Positions 9,601 to 21,100 of a stretch of DNA of 64,000 nt are shown here, one piece after another. Each line of letters begins with the position of its first letter. The stretch's first letter is position 1. The notes under the pieces are model-generated. The model did no database searches. It had not been told where the DNA came from and saw nothing but the letters and a program-made list of their open reading frames with translations. The translations under genes were made by a program, and so were the position numbers. The DNA comes from Elysia crispata (Eukaryota > Mollusca > Gastropoda > Plakobranchidae), in contig JAWDGP010001361.1 of assembly GCA_033675545.1 (NCBI GenBank), positions 46,001 to 110,000 of the forward strand, in the 5' to 3' direction.

Positions 9601-11815
9601 TTTTTCTACCTGAACGAAATTGGAGATTATCTCCCTAGAAAGCTCCCGGACTGATTTTCCATTCTCTACACGTATCCCTACCTGTTTCAGCAAATTAGCA
9701 TGTTTTCTACCCTGTCTCCAACTTAAACCCAGTTTCTCTTTCATTGTGAGTGCTTGAAGGCGTGAAACTTTAAATTTTTGTTTGACTGAAGCCTTTGTTG
9801 TGATGTCTTGTTTGCGATGCACTGGAATTCTCTTTAATTCTGAAGCTAGTTGTGTGTCTGCTGAGCTGTGTGAGTCTCCCGCTACAAATGTCCTAAGTGA
9901 GTCTAAAAGTTTAGCTCTTTTCCTCTTTGTTGGTGTTCTAACTGACTGTGTGCTTTTTCTTGGGATCACTACTCTTTGTAGTGGCATGGGCTGGTCTGAT
10001 CTCTTGCAAAATATGGTTTGTTTTTTGGGATCTGTGTTCAGTTTTCTTTTAACTAGATGTGCAGTGAGGTGTTCTTCTTCTTTGGATAATAGGGTGTCTT
10101 GCGAGAGGCTAAGTGACTGGCTAAATGTGATCTCGTTTTTCACCATTAGGGATGTGGAACTATCTTTAGTCTGTGTATATTTGATTGGTGTTGATTCTGC
10201 AACAGGGAGAAAAGGAAGTTGGCATGTAGTGTTCATGTTGGAAGAAAGGCTAGTGCATGTTGCATAGGTAGTTTGATCGGGAATGGTATTGCATATGTTT
10301 GTTTCATCTGTTGAAAATGTGCTCATGTCAGGATTGTAGGTGAATGTTGCATGTGACTGGCTTGTTTCCATGTCATAATTTTCTGTATCTGAAATGTTCG
10401 GGCCTTCATCTTCTGTGCTGATACTGGTGCGGATGTTCATGCTAGTGTTCGTGCTGATGTTGGTTTCGACGTTGGTGATGATGTTGGAGCTGCTGCTGGT
10501 GCTAGCACTTGGTTGGTCCTGGTGATCGTGGATGGAGTTGGCTGTTCCTGTAGTTTCTAGTTGTTGATAAGTTTGTGTATTCAATGTTGTTTTACGTTTG
10601 ATACAGCCACCAGCAAGACTGTAGTGGTGACTGCATAACGTGCAGTTTTCCGTTAAAGTCTCTCTAAACGTGCACCACTTGTTTTTGTTTATATTAAAAA
10701 TTTCCTGTGCTCGTGTCAGAACGGTGTTGCTGTTTGCTCTTTTAATGCCTCTAATCTTTGTGAAACATTTTCCACAAATACTTTTAGAATATGTGTCCTC
10801 TTGTTCTTGATTCACTTCTATACCATATATCAAAAAAATGTCTGTGGCAATTTGTGCACATTTGTGGGCCCGATCATTGTTTTTCTTTTGTTTCTTAGTG
10901 ACATAACAAAGGTTTCCACAAATGCGACACAGTTCGTTAACACAACGAGTATGGGACTCAATGGAATGCTCCATTTTTACAATAAGTTAGTAATCCTGAA
11001 ATGTATGGAAAGTAAATACACGTGCATAAAGATACACTATTAGGGCTCCCAACGAAAAAAAAAATTGCACGACATCAAAATATAGCTTTTCTAGTTTTGA
11101 TTTATATTTATTTAAAGAAAATCATTCGATCAGCTTTTTATTAATTCACAATTAAATGTAACAAGTCATAATTAGCGGTAATAATCGTAGACAAAAGAAC
11201 ACCTTAAACAACTCGTCTATCAAACTCACAAATATTAACGTAGAAGAACCAAATTTTCACCGGCTTTTCAATGAGGTCTTAATACAACTGTGAAAAAAAA
11301 CAACGATGTTTGTACTGCGAATAGTTTTGGAGATGTTGTGGTGTAAAGATGGGGAAATTTCTTTTGTATTACAAATTTGTCGCATACCACTGCACTAGCG
11401 TGTGCAGCAAGCGACCACCGCAGTGTAGGGACCGACCTGTCACCTGACAGTGATAGATGATATCAGGTTTTCCCGGTCGGTTGTAACCATGTTTGAATCG
11501 CCTAAGTTCGCAGGGAGGTTAGAGCTTCTCGTCTCAGCATTGAGAATAAAAGTGTAGCTTTTAAGCCAAAATCCGAGGCTGTGATATATGTATAAAATTT
11601 ATACATTGTAAAAACAAACAGGATTGAATCTTTCCTTTTTATTCCCTGCAGCAGATGTCATGGAGGTTGACAAAGGCCAGAAAGTTTACAACAAGAAAAC
11701 CAAACAGGATGAACACGGCCATTACCCAGAGTGGATGAACCAGAGAGCTGTCAAGAAACAAAAGAAGAAAATAGCAAAGTCAAAGAAGAAACCAGGAAAG
11801 AAAATAAAGTGGTGA
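3474..11815 (+). CDS. LLPH: LLPH, LLP-homologue nucleolar protein (whole gene, 3 coding exons)
   Basis: The coding exons are 3474-3609, 4684-4725 and 11652-11815. They join in phase (1 base carried, then 1 base carried) to 113 codons plus TGA. The N-terminus reads [14 protein letters not shown], the family signature, and the C-terminal exon reads [13 protein letters not shown] followed by a Lys-rich tail ending KKIKW. Human LLPH is about 129 residues with the same two conserved ends and a variable middle, which here is reduced to a small exon. The family is a basic nucleolar protein involved in large-subunit ribosome biogenesis, linked in neurons to growth control. No domain other than the two basic ends is visible. 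The oddity is a long second intron (4726-11651) occupied by a RAG1-like transposon in the opposite orientation. Identification rests on both termini plus consistent splice phases. Confidence 0.93.
3610..4683 (+). other. LLPH intron 1, no other feature
   Basis: AT-rich intron sequence. The short open frames inside it show no domain or codon bias, and I see no repeat worth naming. Confidence 0.6.
4684..4725 (+). CDS. LLPH: LLPH coding exon 2 (42-bp micro-exon)
   Basis: The acceptor CGTCCTTAG precedes 4684 and the donor is GTGAGT at 4726. With the carried base the exon reads [14 protein letters not shown], a Lys/Glu/Ala-rich low-complexity linker. Phases fit both neighbours. It is short and weakly conserved, so it is called on splice signals and phase. 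Confidence 0.8.
4726..7110 (+). other. LLPH intron 2, left part
   Basis: No gene recognised. The open frames at 6034-6276 (minus) and 6752-6994 (plus) are hydrophobic and AT-driven, without start context or homology signal. A slightly GC-richer stretch at about 5100-5900 may be an old repeat, but I could not identify it. Confidence 0.5.
7689..8849 (-). pseudogene. RAG1/Transib-type transposase, C-terminal catalytic half
   Basis: The frame opens directly after a TAA at 8850-8852, so its first Met is not a true start; it is the downstream part of the protein in 9223-10974. It begins with [18 protein letters not shown] and a CLWC zinc pair about ten residues later. This corresponds to the RAG1 block containing the second catalytic Asp and the CTLC pair; here the Asp codon is 8832-8834. 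Then comes a helical region with [17 protein letters not shown], comparable to the RAG1 segment after the zinc pair. Near the end is [11 protein letters not shown], matching the RAG1 block that carries the catalytic Glu (candidate Glu codons 7845-7847 and 7833-7835). The tail after it is short. Placement in the RAG1/Transib superfamily is from motif order and spacing, not from a search. Confidence 0.75.
8854..9227. mobile_element. 374-bp MITE inserted in the transposase
   Basis: The element begins CATAGCTGCCAAC and ends with its exact complement GTTGGCAGCTATG (13-bp inverted repeats). It is flanked on both sides by ACTTAG (8848-8853 and 9228-9233), a perfect 6-bp target duplication. It lies exactly between the two halves of the transposase, immediately before the block holding the second catalytic Asp. 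The frame at 8886-9212 (minus) is internal to it and has no recognisable product. No second copy was seen in the window. Confidence 0.85.
9223..10974 (-). pseudogene. RAG1-like transposase, N-terminal region and start of core
   Basis: A 583-codon frame starting [15 protein letters not shown] at residues 16-19, CGKC at 67-70, Trp100 and CTLC at 111-114 followed by His116/His117 reproduce, in order and spacing, the zinc-binding N-terminal region of vertebrate RAG1 (CRIC, CHNC, a Trp-containing stretch, CDIC, then a Gly-Lys-Arg-Lys patch; here CIKRK). Residues about 125-330 are a Ser/Thr-rich linker. Residues about 390-583 hold the start of the catalytic core: a basic helix-rich segment, then [11 protein letters not shown] near 510, then [10 protein letters not shown]. 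The position expected to be the first catalytic Asp is Asn515 (AAT at 9430-9432). The frame runs into the nested insertion at 9227, so the last residue and stop come from inserted sequence. Proteins with this set belong to RAG1-like transposons; exact family assignment would need an alignment. Confidence 0.8.
11453..11651 (+). other. LLPH intron 2, right end with acceptor
   Basis: The remaining intron ends in a pyrimidine-rich stretch and the acceptor TTCCCTGCAG at 11651. A second AG three bases later (CAGCAG) could give a one-residue alternative, but only the first keeps the Ala codon across the junction. Confidence 0.6.
11652..11815 (+). CDS. LLPH: LLPH coding exon 3 (C-terminus)
   Basis: Completes an Ala codon with the base carried from exon 2 and reads [15 protein letters not shown], then the family's diagnostic [13 protein letters not shown] and a nucleolar-type Lys-rich tail ending at TGA 11813-11815. 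This is the strongest single piece of evidence for the gene. Confidence 0.95.
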
Positions 11816-12124
11816 AGCCTAATACTTTTTTGTTTTACTTTCTTTGTTTAATTGTTTGGTCATCGATTTAACATGACAATTACTACTACGGCAAAAATTA
11901 TTACATATCACAGCTCTGTATTGACAGTAAACAGATTTTTTTTCAGGATAACAAGCAGATTATTATCACAATAATTACAAAATATGATCCTTTATGTGTA
12001 ATATTATGCTCAGAGGCAAGTGACAGGGAGTTTTCACATTTTTATCTCATTTACAATTTAAAGGCACATTCTTCTAGAGGTTTCAATAGCGTGCTTTTAG
12101 GAGATGTGTGTCTTTATAAAAACT

Positions 12125-12130
12125 AATAAA
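12125..12130 (+). terminator. candidate LLPH polyadenylation signal AATAAA
   Basis: A canonical AATAAA about 310 bases after the LLPH stop. In AT-rich DNA such hexamers are common, so this is only the best-placed candidate. Confidence 0.4.
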
Positions 12131-15100
12131 AAATGTTCAATTACTTGCCTTATGACATTACAAAAAGATACTAGGTAGCTTCCCTTGTGCGTTGACGGTA
12201 GGTAAAAGTGCAGTTTTAAAATTTTTTTTAATCACTTTTTTATAATTTGTTTCATCCTTATCAACAAAGGAATGACCAATAAAATTTGAGCCTTACTTGC
12301 AAAGCAAAAGTTGTGGCCTTTTCTTTAAAAAGAGGGGCATTAAACTGTGTGTCACTGCTTGTGGTTCATTATATTGTTCAACTTGAAGCCATTTTGGAAG
12401 AGGGACATTGATCCGTGCATGTTGTCCATTTTTCTATATAACTTTGAGACTCACATGACCACTCAATAGTCTTTAAACAATGTGACTAAATGTGGCTCTG
12501 ATGTTTTAACTCTATCCATACATCGTGCTTTACTATTGTATCTGTACATCAGAGAAAATTTTACGCCCCCACATGTTAAAAAGGGTTAAAAAACTGATTT
12601 ATATCCATGCATTGCGGGTGACAAAAGTAACTCACATTTTTAATGTGACAAACCCTATTGCACCTTTCTGTACACTCAGCTGACAAATTCACTCTATTTC
12701 TACTTAATAAGATAAACCGCTAGCCTCAGTTGGAATAATCAATGCCAGGATATTGGTATTCGTACGGTCATAATTACTTACAGTTCCCTAACCAACATTT
12801 GGCTGACGATTTGACTCCTTGAGATAAAAAAAAAAGGTTCTTTATGATTCAATTCCTATTCAGCACCAGCTATATTTATCCCCATTGCTTCTTTCAGAAC
12901 TGATCAATGGTCAGCATAGTTTCTCTAAATAATGCACAATCATTTGCCAAAATTTTAATGAATACTGGTAATTTTAGAAGGAAATTCCCATTATAAGCAT
13001 TTTTAAACAAAGTCACCCGTGATGTGCAGAAAGAGTTAAACAAAGAAGAAGAGATTTGTATGAATTACATGCTCAAATACCTAGTAAGTGGTTTACAGTC
13101 AATTATATTTTTGAGCATCTTAAAACTTAAAATCTAAATTTGTGAAAAAGACCACAAAATATATGCTTGATAAAGCTAACAATTTTTTAAAAAATTGTTT
13201 GTACATATTTTTCAATATAATCATAAACTAAAAATGACCATTTGTAAAAGAAGACACTGAATTAACTTCTTTTTCTTTTCTTTTACTTTCAACATGAGGA
13301 TAATTGATTGAATGCAGTCTTATAAAAGTTGATTTTTAATGTCTTCAGGATCTAGGGTCATGGTCAATTTAAATTTGTCACTCTTTAAAATTGAATAAAA
13401 TGTTTTGCATTTCATTTAACAAACATGTACATGTACAAACAATTTTGTAAAAGAAATTTTAATTTTATCATGCATAAATGTATTGCATCATACTATTAAC
13501 ACGATGCTATATTAATAATTTTTTAATAGCTAATATTGCATATGAAATGATATCAGCTAATCTTAAAAGAGGACGTTTGAAGAACAGGGAAGCTTGAAAA
13601 AAAGAGGAATGTTTAAAAAAAATTTTTTTACTTGAATTGAATTAAAAAAATAAAAGTTACCCTCTTGAGGAATTTGTCAATGGTGTGTGATTTGTCTGTA
13701 CTGTCTAGCTGCTGTGGGCTGGAACAGGAGAAGCTCTTGAATCGAGGATTCTAGTTCTAAATATGTTCAATGATGTGTAGTGTTATCTCAGTAATAATTA
13801 TGTCAACATAACTTGAATGTAGGGCAGGCTTTTTAATCTTATGTGGGACTAAAATTGTACACACACACACACACAATCAGTAGCCAGATTCATCCTCACA
13901 GAGGTATATATCACTTAAGTTGGGATAACAAAAAGCATAAGTTCCACCAAAGAACATATGTACCAGCATGAATCATTTTTAATTTTGCTCATTAACAAAT
14001 CTGAGTTGCTACTCAATCCCATGCATGGCTCACAGACTTTTTTCACATGGAAATTCCTCTCTAATTTTAATGATACGGATTAAATTATTGTAATAATCAA
14101 CATATAAAGAAGTAGAATATAACTTTTTCTTACACCTTTTTCTCAAGATAAGCCTCTTCATAAATTGACTGCTTTCAGATATTATCTCAGAATCTAATTG
14201 AATGAGACAACTGTAACAATAAATTATTAACACTACAAGATCCCGTTCTGTATATTTATACGACTCTCCTATGGTATGTTTATAACCTGGACAGAGCCTA
14301 GTATATATCTTTATATGCATGACCTTGATATTGAACCTAGGAAAATGGTTGCTTTAGAAGTAGACATAAGTGAAGCGAAAATTCCACTTTTCCAAGTGTA
14401 ATTCTATATTTAGCATTATTGGTATGTTCTAAGTCTTCTTTGCCAATCAAATTCAAACTGCAGCTTTATTTTTTTCTGGATATCGCATATTTTGCTATAA
14501 ATGATAGATAGAGTATACATGTAGTAAGATGCATGCAGAATCCTAGATTTTCACATGTTATTTACACTGTCTTACAAGTGCACTTGATAGCTTCAGACTG
14601 TGCATATTAAAGTTTTGACGGGTTGGACTAAATAAACTGGCCCCACGAAATTATCAGAGTAAACGATGGAAATTATGCAAAAATTATGCTAGTTGCAAAA
14701 ATGCTCTTGTAAAATCTTACATTTATTTAAAAAAAAAACCAAAACATTTAAAACATTATATTATAAATCATGTATAAATACTCAAGTATTACTTTTGAAA
14801 AATTGACCAAGTAATAGGATTATTAAAAGGCTCCCTTTATTAAAATCCTTATACATTCACCTGGGCATTGAAAAAAGGAAATTTTGTTTATGATAAGTAA
14901 TTAAAGATAGAACAGAGAGAAAGAAAAAAAACCACACAATATGAGAAGAATAAAGACTAAAAGAGATAGAGAGAGTGAGGGAAAGTGAGAGAAAAGGGGT
15001 TTGTAAGTATGATATCTTCACTCTGTCGTATCTAGGTACCGGTATTTCTTTCTTCTTCCATTGCTCTGTGCATCTTTATTCCTTTTGCGTCTTTTTCTTT

Positions 15101-16120
15101 TCTTTACCTTTTACATCACTCAGCATCTCTCCCCCTCTTTCTTATTCCCTATCTACATTCCTTACCCCTCTCACTCTCTTTCAACCTCTCTCCCATTCTC
15201 TGTGCATTTCTCTCTTTTTTTTCCTCTTTCCATCTCTCTCTCTCTCTCTCTATCTCAGACTCTCTCACCAACCTATCCGTTTCTGTCCTTTTTACCCAGA
15301 CCATCACCAAAGTGTGAGAATGTAATTTTTTTTAATGGCAAAAATGGAGTGATGGAGGGCGTGGAAAAAAGAGTTAAGAACAAAGAAAGTCAGTACATGT
15401 GTAAAAAAGAGAAAGGCAAAGATAGAGACTATAGAGAAAAGACAGGGAGGACTGGAGATAACGATAAATAATAATGAATTAAATATGGCATGACCCAAAC
15501 AATTTATTCGTGGAGAATTTTTTCAGGTTAATTAAATTTCCTCGTGTTATGCTGCAAGCATGATCTAAGTATACTAAAGAAGCTCAATAGCAACTTACCT
15601 TATTCCCCCTCCCCGCCCTTTTTGTGCTTGCACACACTCACATATTGGCGCATCTTATGGTATGACATCACTTATTTACTGTAACTGAGCACTAAATCGA
15701 GATAATATTGTCACTTGTAAACACAGAGCTTGTAACAAAAGAAGAGAGAGACAACCCTGATTTTGCTAAATTTTAGATCGATTATAATTCGTATGAATGT
15801 TTTGCCAGAATTTCCATTGATGATAAATAATAAGAGTAACTGCATATTTAAGGTTATTGTGATAAAAAACTGAGAACCAGTGGTTTTGATCTATTTATCT
15901 ATCTAACTACATATCCATTTGCCTTTCTCTCTCTCTCTCTCTCTCTCAGTGTATATAAATATAGATAGATATAGAAGATCTTACCTTAAATTCTCTTCAT
16001 ACGACACTGGTGTTTCAAGCAGAGGTCAAGCGACACCGTTGTCTATGAAATGCTCCCACAGTTGAGTACTCTTATCAATTATTCCAACTTATCTTCAAAG
16101 TCAAACTAATATATGTATAT
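12131..16120. other. intergenic AT-rich stretch
   Basis: No gene found. It contains a short (AC)n run at about 13859-13875 and a pyrimidine-rich, CT-repeat-containing segment at about 15050-15260. The overlapping Ser/Phe/Leu-rich frames in that segment are composition artefacts. Confidence 0.6.
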
Positions 16121-16193
16121 TTAATTTTATATATATATATATATATATATGTCAGTAAGCAAGCATAGAAAGGGAGAGAATGTATGTGTGTGT

Positions 16194-16269
16194 ATATCTG
16201 GAACAGCAGTAAGCAATATATACATATTTATATATATATATATATATTGCTTACTGCTGCTCCAGATAT
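16194..16269. repeat. long inverted repeat (hairpin)
   Basis: The left arm begins ATATCTGGAACAGCAGTAAG (16194-16222). The right arm (16241-16269) is its complement with a single A/G difference, and an AT-rich spacer of about 18 bases separates them. The adjoining (AT)n tracts extend the pairing. It could be a foldback MITE or a hairpin with microsatellite ends; no terminal duplication was evident. Confidence 0.8.
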
Positions 16270-19200
16270 CCAACATGATCCTTATGCAATTTTTGTCAAG
16301 GAATCCTGCAAAATTTTTTTTTTTTTTTTTTTTTTTGTTCATTACCGGTACTTTGGCATTCCAGCTGTAGTCCGTCAATGTTTGAATTTTCTCTTTTTCT
16401 CTTTCTTCTACGATAGAGACCATGTTTAATTTTTTTTTAAACTCTGTACAGAATTGTCTACCACAAATATAATTCATTGAAGCAATAAATATACTTTTCT
16501 GGCAACAGTAACTTTAACTAATAATATTTTTTCTTAAAACTGTAATCGAAAGTCCATGTAGTGTCTCTCACATTTGGTCTAATAGAAATCATGTTTGAAT
16601 ATCTTCAGTAGTTATAAAAGCTTTGTTTTTTAAGGAATACTCAAGTCACAATCTCGTAAAACTTTACTACGAACAGCTTTTATCTTGTGGTGAGCTTTTT
16701 TCACAAAGTATCTTGCAAGAATACAAAGAACTACAAAACTAAAATTGATTAAAATTTTGTTTGCACAAAGAATGATATTAAGAATGAATGAATAGAGGGA
16801 AAAAAAAACAATTGTTATCACTCGTAGCATTCAGCCATTTAATAGTCCAGCTATTTTTGTCATTTTATTCATTGACTTGCCTCATAATAAATTATCCACT
16901 TTTAAATATAGGAAGTTCAATAGTTTTGTACCTAAAAAATCTATTTTTAAGATCTTTTAAATGCTTATTAGATGACTATGAATTGTATAATGGTGCACTG
17001 CATTCATTTATTCAAACTCGCGTGATGTTATCACTGGCAAGTTCCTTAGATTTATATATTTAACATCTTTTAATTGAATGCATATATTTCTTTGCACCAA
17101 AACTCCAATGCTGTCTAATAGTCACATAACAATCACTGTAATTTAGGCTTCTAAGTTATATGCTTTACAAACAAAATATTAGAAAAAAAAAACCAATAAT
17201 GATAAATATCAAGAAATGCAAAAATCATGGATTTAAATACTTAGCTCTTTATTGGTACACAGGTATATATGTTTAAATATAGATATGGTTATTTTCATAT
17301 GGCAGATATAACAATTGGAACATGACAAACCATAAACAAAAATTGCGTAGTAAATGTGTGCATTATAAAACAAGAATTTGTGTTTGACACTTGGGACTTG
17401 AGTAAAGGAGACTTTACTGTTCGACTGGACTGAAACCCCGACAAGTAAACTCTACCGATGTCTCTCCCCTATTTTACAACCCCATTTTAATTTTTATTAC
17501 ATTTATACAAATATATTTTGTACTGCATTTGAGTTAAATTTCGGAGGTCGTTCAAAACATTCCAATTGTTCCCAATCAATTGAACTTAATAGTGTGCACT
17601 AAATTTCTCTTAACTCAGAAGTTTCTTTTCTGAAGCTGAATTTATATTACTTATTGCTTCTTTATGTAATATCATAGCTTACTGCAGTCGGTATCGATTC
17701 CTTTATGTTTGACAGTCAGGCTCATTTCTCTTGTTCTATAGTTTTGCTAGTCATAGTTATACTATAGCTGCATTATGTAGTGTGTTTAAATTCAAATAAA
17801 TTTGATGTTCATATTTGGCCATTGACATGTTCAGGATTTATCTTTGCTTTTCCCCTGTACAGCTCACTTGACTGCTTCTAGAATGAGATGGCAATTTTGC
17901 CTAATCCAAATGAAAGTTTGTTTCAAAGCAATTAAGCAATTTCCTAATTTATTCAATACTGTCTGTAAGGATAATGTATATTCTTGTTTTCAAGGTATGG
18001 GGAAAAAATAAAAAAAGAAAACAAGCTACACCCAGAACACAGATAAAGTGTAAGGTAGATTACTTCAGCACTGCAACACCAGGTACCCAATGGGTTACAT
18101 GTAATCATTGCATTACATTTTAAAACAGACAAAAATGTAGAACTTGCATGGTATGACCTTTGTTTGAAAAATGTCAAATAAACCACATTCTGATGTTAGT
18201 ATTTTTGCATTATCGAATGGGGAAATCTGAAAGTACCATGTGTTTTCCATAACTACTTACCTTTTCAATAAATCAAAGAATAAAGCATTTAGGAGGAGAG
18301 AAAATCATCAAAAAAGTATGGAAGATCATGAGGTAAATTTTTCCAATATTCTTAGATTTAGAGTAAATAAAATTTCAATTCAAAACTTTCTAAAAGTATT
18401 CTGATACTGCTATTGTTTTCTTAAACATAAGAAAAATGCCAATCTTAAATTTAATCTTTCCAATAAATGCTAAGGTACATTATTAAAATGCTGCAGCTTG
18501 AATGCAGACATTCAATTTTTTTTTAAAGAAGGATTTTCTTGAACCAAAAAATTAATTTAAAAACAAGGGTGAACCCAGCCCCTAAAGTAACTCAATATGG
18601 AAACATTAAAAGTCTGAGGGCAATATAAAAAAAATAGCTGTAGGATTTTCTTTTCAAGTCAGTCACCTAAAGAAAATTAGTTATTACAGAACTTTGCTCT
18701 TTTTGAAAACAGTAATGGTAAATTGAGTGAATTGTGCAAAAACATTAATACAAAATTTTCTTAATAAACATTTTCTTTGAAACAAATTATTCCTCTCACA
18801 TAAAAGAAACGAATAAGCAAAAAAAAAAAAATGGATTTGATTAATCTTTTGATCCTAGACAGGCAGGAAGTATAAATTATATAGTTCTTTTAAAATAAAA
18901 AGCAAAACCATAAGCAACACTTTAATTTCATATAAATGCAACAATACTTGCTTTACAAAATAAATATTTTGGAAGTGGAAAAATAAAATAGAAATGAGCA
19001 TTAAAACATAATATGTGTATGCTCAATATCAACTATAGCAAGAATAAAAGAAATCCTTTATGGAAGAAGCAACACAGTTAGTTAAGTATTTCAGTAGGAA
19101 CATTTAGACAGATCACATACGGACACATTTAACTTGGCATATATCATGTAAATGGTCAAATTGGCCAACCCTTTAAATTTTTCTATTTAAGCTTTTTGTG

Positions 19201-21018
19201 ATGCAAAACAATGCATACAATTTTTACTTGTAGTTCAGTCAAAAAGATACTACCCTAATACTGTTCTCAGTGTTAGAGTGGAATTTCGTTTCAATGTTTT
19301 TGACATTTTTTGAGATATCTTACATATTTACTGTATTTTTTTTTCTTATTTGACCCCAAAGTCAAGCAAAAAACAATTTAAAAAAAATTGAAATGTTTGG
19401 CACTAATGTGAGTTTTTTCTATTTTTTTTTTATAAGTATCATCCTTGTCATGTGGAAATTAAAGAATATTTCAAGGTTTACAAGTTGATGGTTTAATGTG
19501 TCCATAAACGCTGCAGAATAATTTTTTTTTTTTATTTTGTGACAAGGCTGTATTTGTAAAAAACTCAAAAAGCTTTAAAGACATGATATAAAAAATGTGC
19601 ACTGCACAATTAAAAAAAAAAAATTAAATAAATTCCAATACAAATTATATTGGTGTATAAGGGAAGGCTGTGCATATGATATATATGCATATGCTGTGAA
19701 ATTTTTTTAACAATATGCATAGAGATGAGTAGACCTCATGAGACTGACATCTGAAATTCAGTTGTTTTTTAACTAAAATTCGGAAGTACATCAACTGTTC
19801 TTTTCCAACACTTGTAAGGCATCCAGGGCACTTGTGACTCGTCACTCATAACAGTTTTGAGCTGGAGCCCATTAAAGATAGAAATGGATTATAAGATAAA
19901 GCATTTCAAACATATGTAAAAAAAAAAGTTTTGAAGTCTTATCACAATCATTAAGAGCCAGGAATTCACTGTAGGTGAAAACGAAGATTCATTAAGTGAA
20001 AAATTCTCACATGTGCCTCATTCAGCTTGGCTGCCTCAAATTTAATATCAAGAATTGTGAGTAAGAAAACAGTTATTCTTGACTCATTCTTCTTCAATGT
20101 CCACCCGTCAGAGAGCATTATAGTTGAATTTTAATTTTTAAAAAAATCAAAAGTGGAAAAGTTGACAATTACATTGAAAGAGGAAAAAAAAACCCCTTAA
20201 AACCCCATGCATTATTTTGTGCATTATCCCTTGCTTTGTCAGGATGAGCCAGTTAATTTTATGTTTGTTTTTCTGATAATGATTTCCCCCAGTTTAAAAA
20301 AAAAAAGGAAAATATTTTTCATGAAGAGGTTAGGTTAAACACTGTCATCAATGGAATCATGAGTTATCAAAAGCCAGTAATCAGTAATAATCCCTCCTTA
20401 AGTTACATTTCTAAATTCTGAAAATTGCAATGACACTTAAACCCAAAGATCAAAAATTATTTTCAATACAACTTACAGATGCCTATTACATGTAATATGG
20501 ATAAAAGAAAATAAGCCAAAAAAAAAAAAAAAAAAAAACCCACAAGAAAACGAAAGTAAATAGAAAATGAAAAAAAAACAAACTTATAATGCTTTTGTTC
20601 TTCATACATGAATATAAATTATTTCCATTGAGCAAAACTATGGAAGCTTAAAAACAGCAGTAAAAAACATCTCAACAAGCATTATAACTGTATGTCAAGT
20701 TTCACTTACAATATTTTACATCTTGCCATCTTTTTATTTAATATTTCTCTATATGGGGAGGGAAAGAAGAGGGGTAGATGAGAGGAAATAGTTTATACTA
20801 CCATGTGTAAAACAAGATAGATAAAATGGACAGGAATAATTATTTTTTAAAGCCATTTCTGTTTTTAAAAATACATTTCACTACTTTTGAAGTCCATTAA
20901 AAAGGTAATATGGTGATAATGTATCCTTTTTCTTTTGGAATAACCTTTGTCATAAGTTATAAAACAAGTTAATAAATTTCTCAAATGGCTGTTAGGAAAA
21001 AAAAAAGTTAAAGGTATC
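16270..21018. other. intergenic AT-rich stretch
   Basis: Nothing beyond homopolymer runs was seen, for example a 22-base T run near 16316 and A runs near 20519. The short open frames in this part have no start context, no domains and are AT-driven. Confidence 0.6.
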
Positions 21019-21020
21019 TA

Positions 21021-21100
21021 CAGTCAAGTCTGGTTATTTCGAAGTCATAGTGATAAAAAATAGACTTCGAATTATCCGAAATTTGAATATCAGGATACGT
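21021..21100. mobile_element. single pogo/Tigger-like terminal repeat remnant
   Basis: After a TA, the sequence CAGTCAAGTCTGGTTATTTC resembles the ends of pogo/Tigger-type Tc1/mariner elements (CAGT, then a Tyr-rich-looking TTAT.CGAA stretch). An internal partial inverted repeat, ACTTCGAATTATCCGAA, follows. I could not find a matching partner end nearby, so only one end may survive. Confidence 0.35.

Larger units (their letters stand above)
7117..11452 (-). mobile_element. decayed RAG1-like (N-RAG-TP-type) DNA transposon
   Basis: An intronic element on the strand opposite LLPH. It carries a RAG1-related transposase split over two open frames (9223-10974, then 8849-7689). The given ends are provisional. 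They use a weak inverted match between CACCATGTCATTGACCTG near 7117 and the complement of the CACCTGACAGTG region ending at 11452. A second possible pair is AGGCGGCTCAAA near 7169 against the complement of TTTGAATCGCCT near 11492. Neither gives a clear target duplication. N-RAG-TP was described in Aplysia as a mobile element sharing the N-terminal part of vertebrate RAG1. The element is certainly inactive: it has a nested insertion, a frame break and a changed catalytic residue. Confidence 0.7.

Noticed and set aside
9782..10267. 161-residue plus-strand frame
   Set aside because: It is the antisense shadow of the RAG1-like frame and has no independent signal.
14975..15471. Overlapping Ser/Phe/Leu-rich frames
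   Set aside because: They arise from a pyrimidine-rich CT-repeat region and both frames look equally repetitive.
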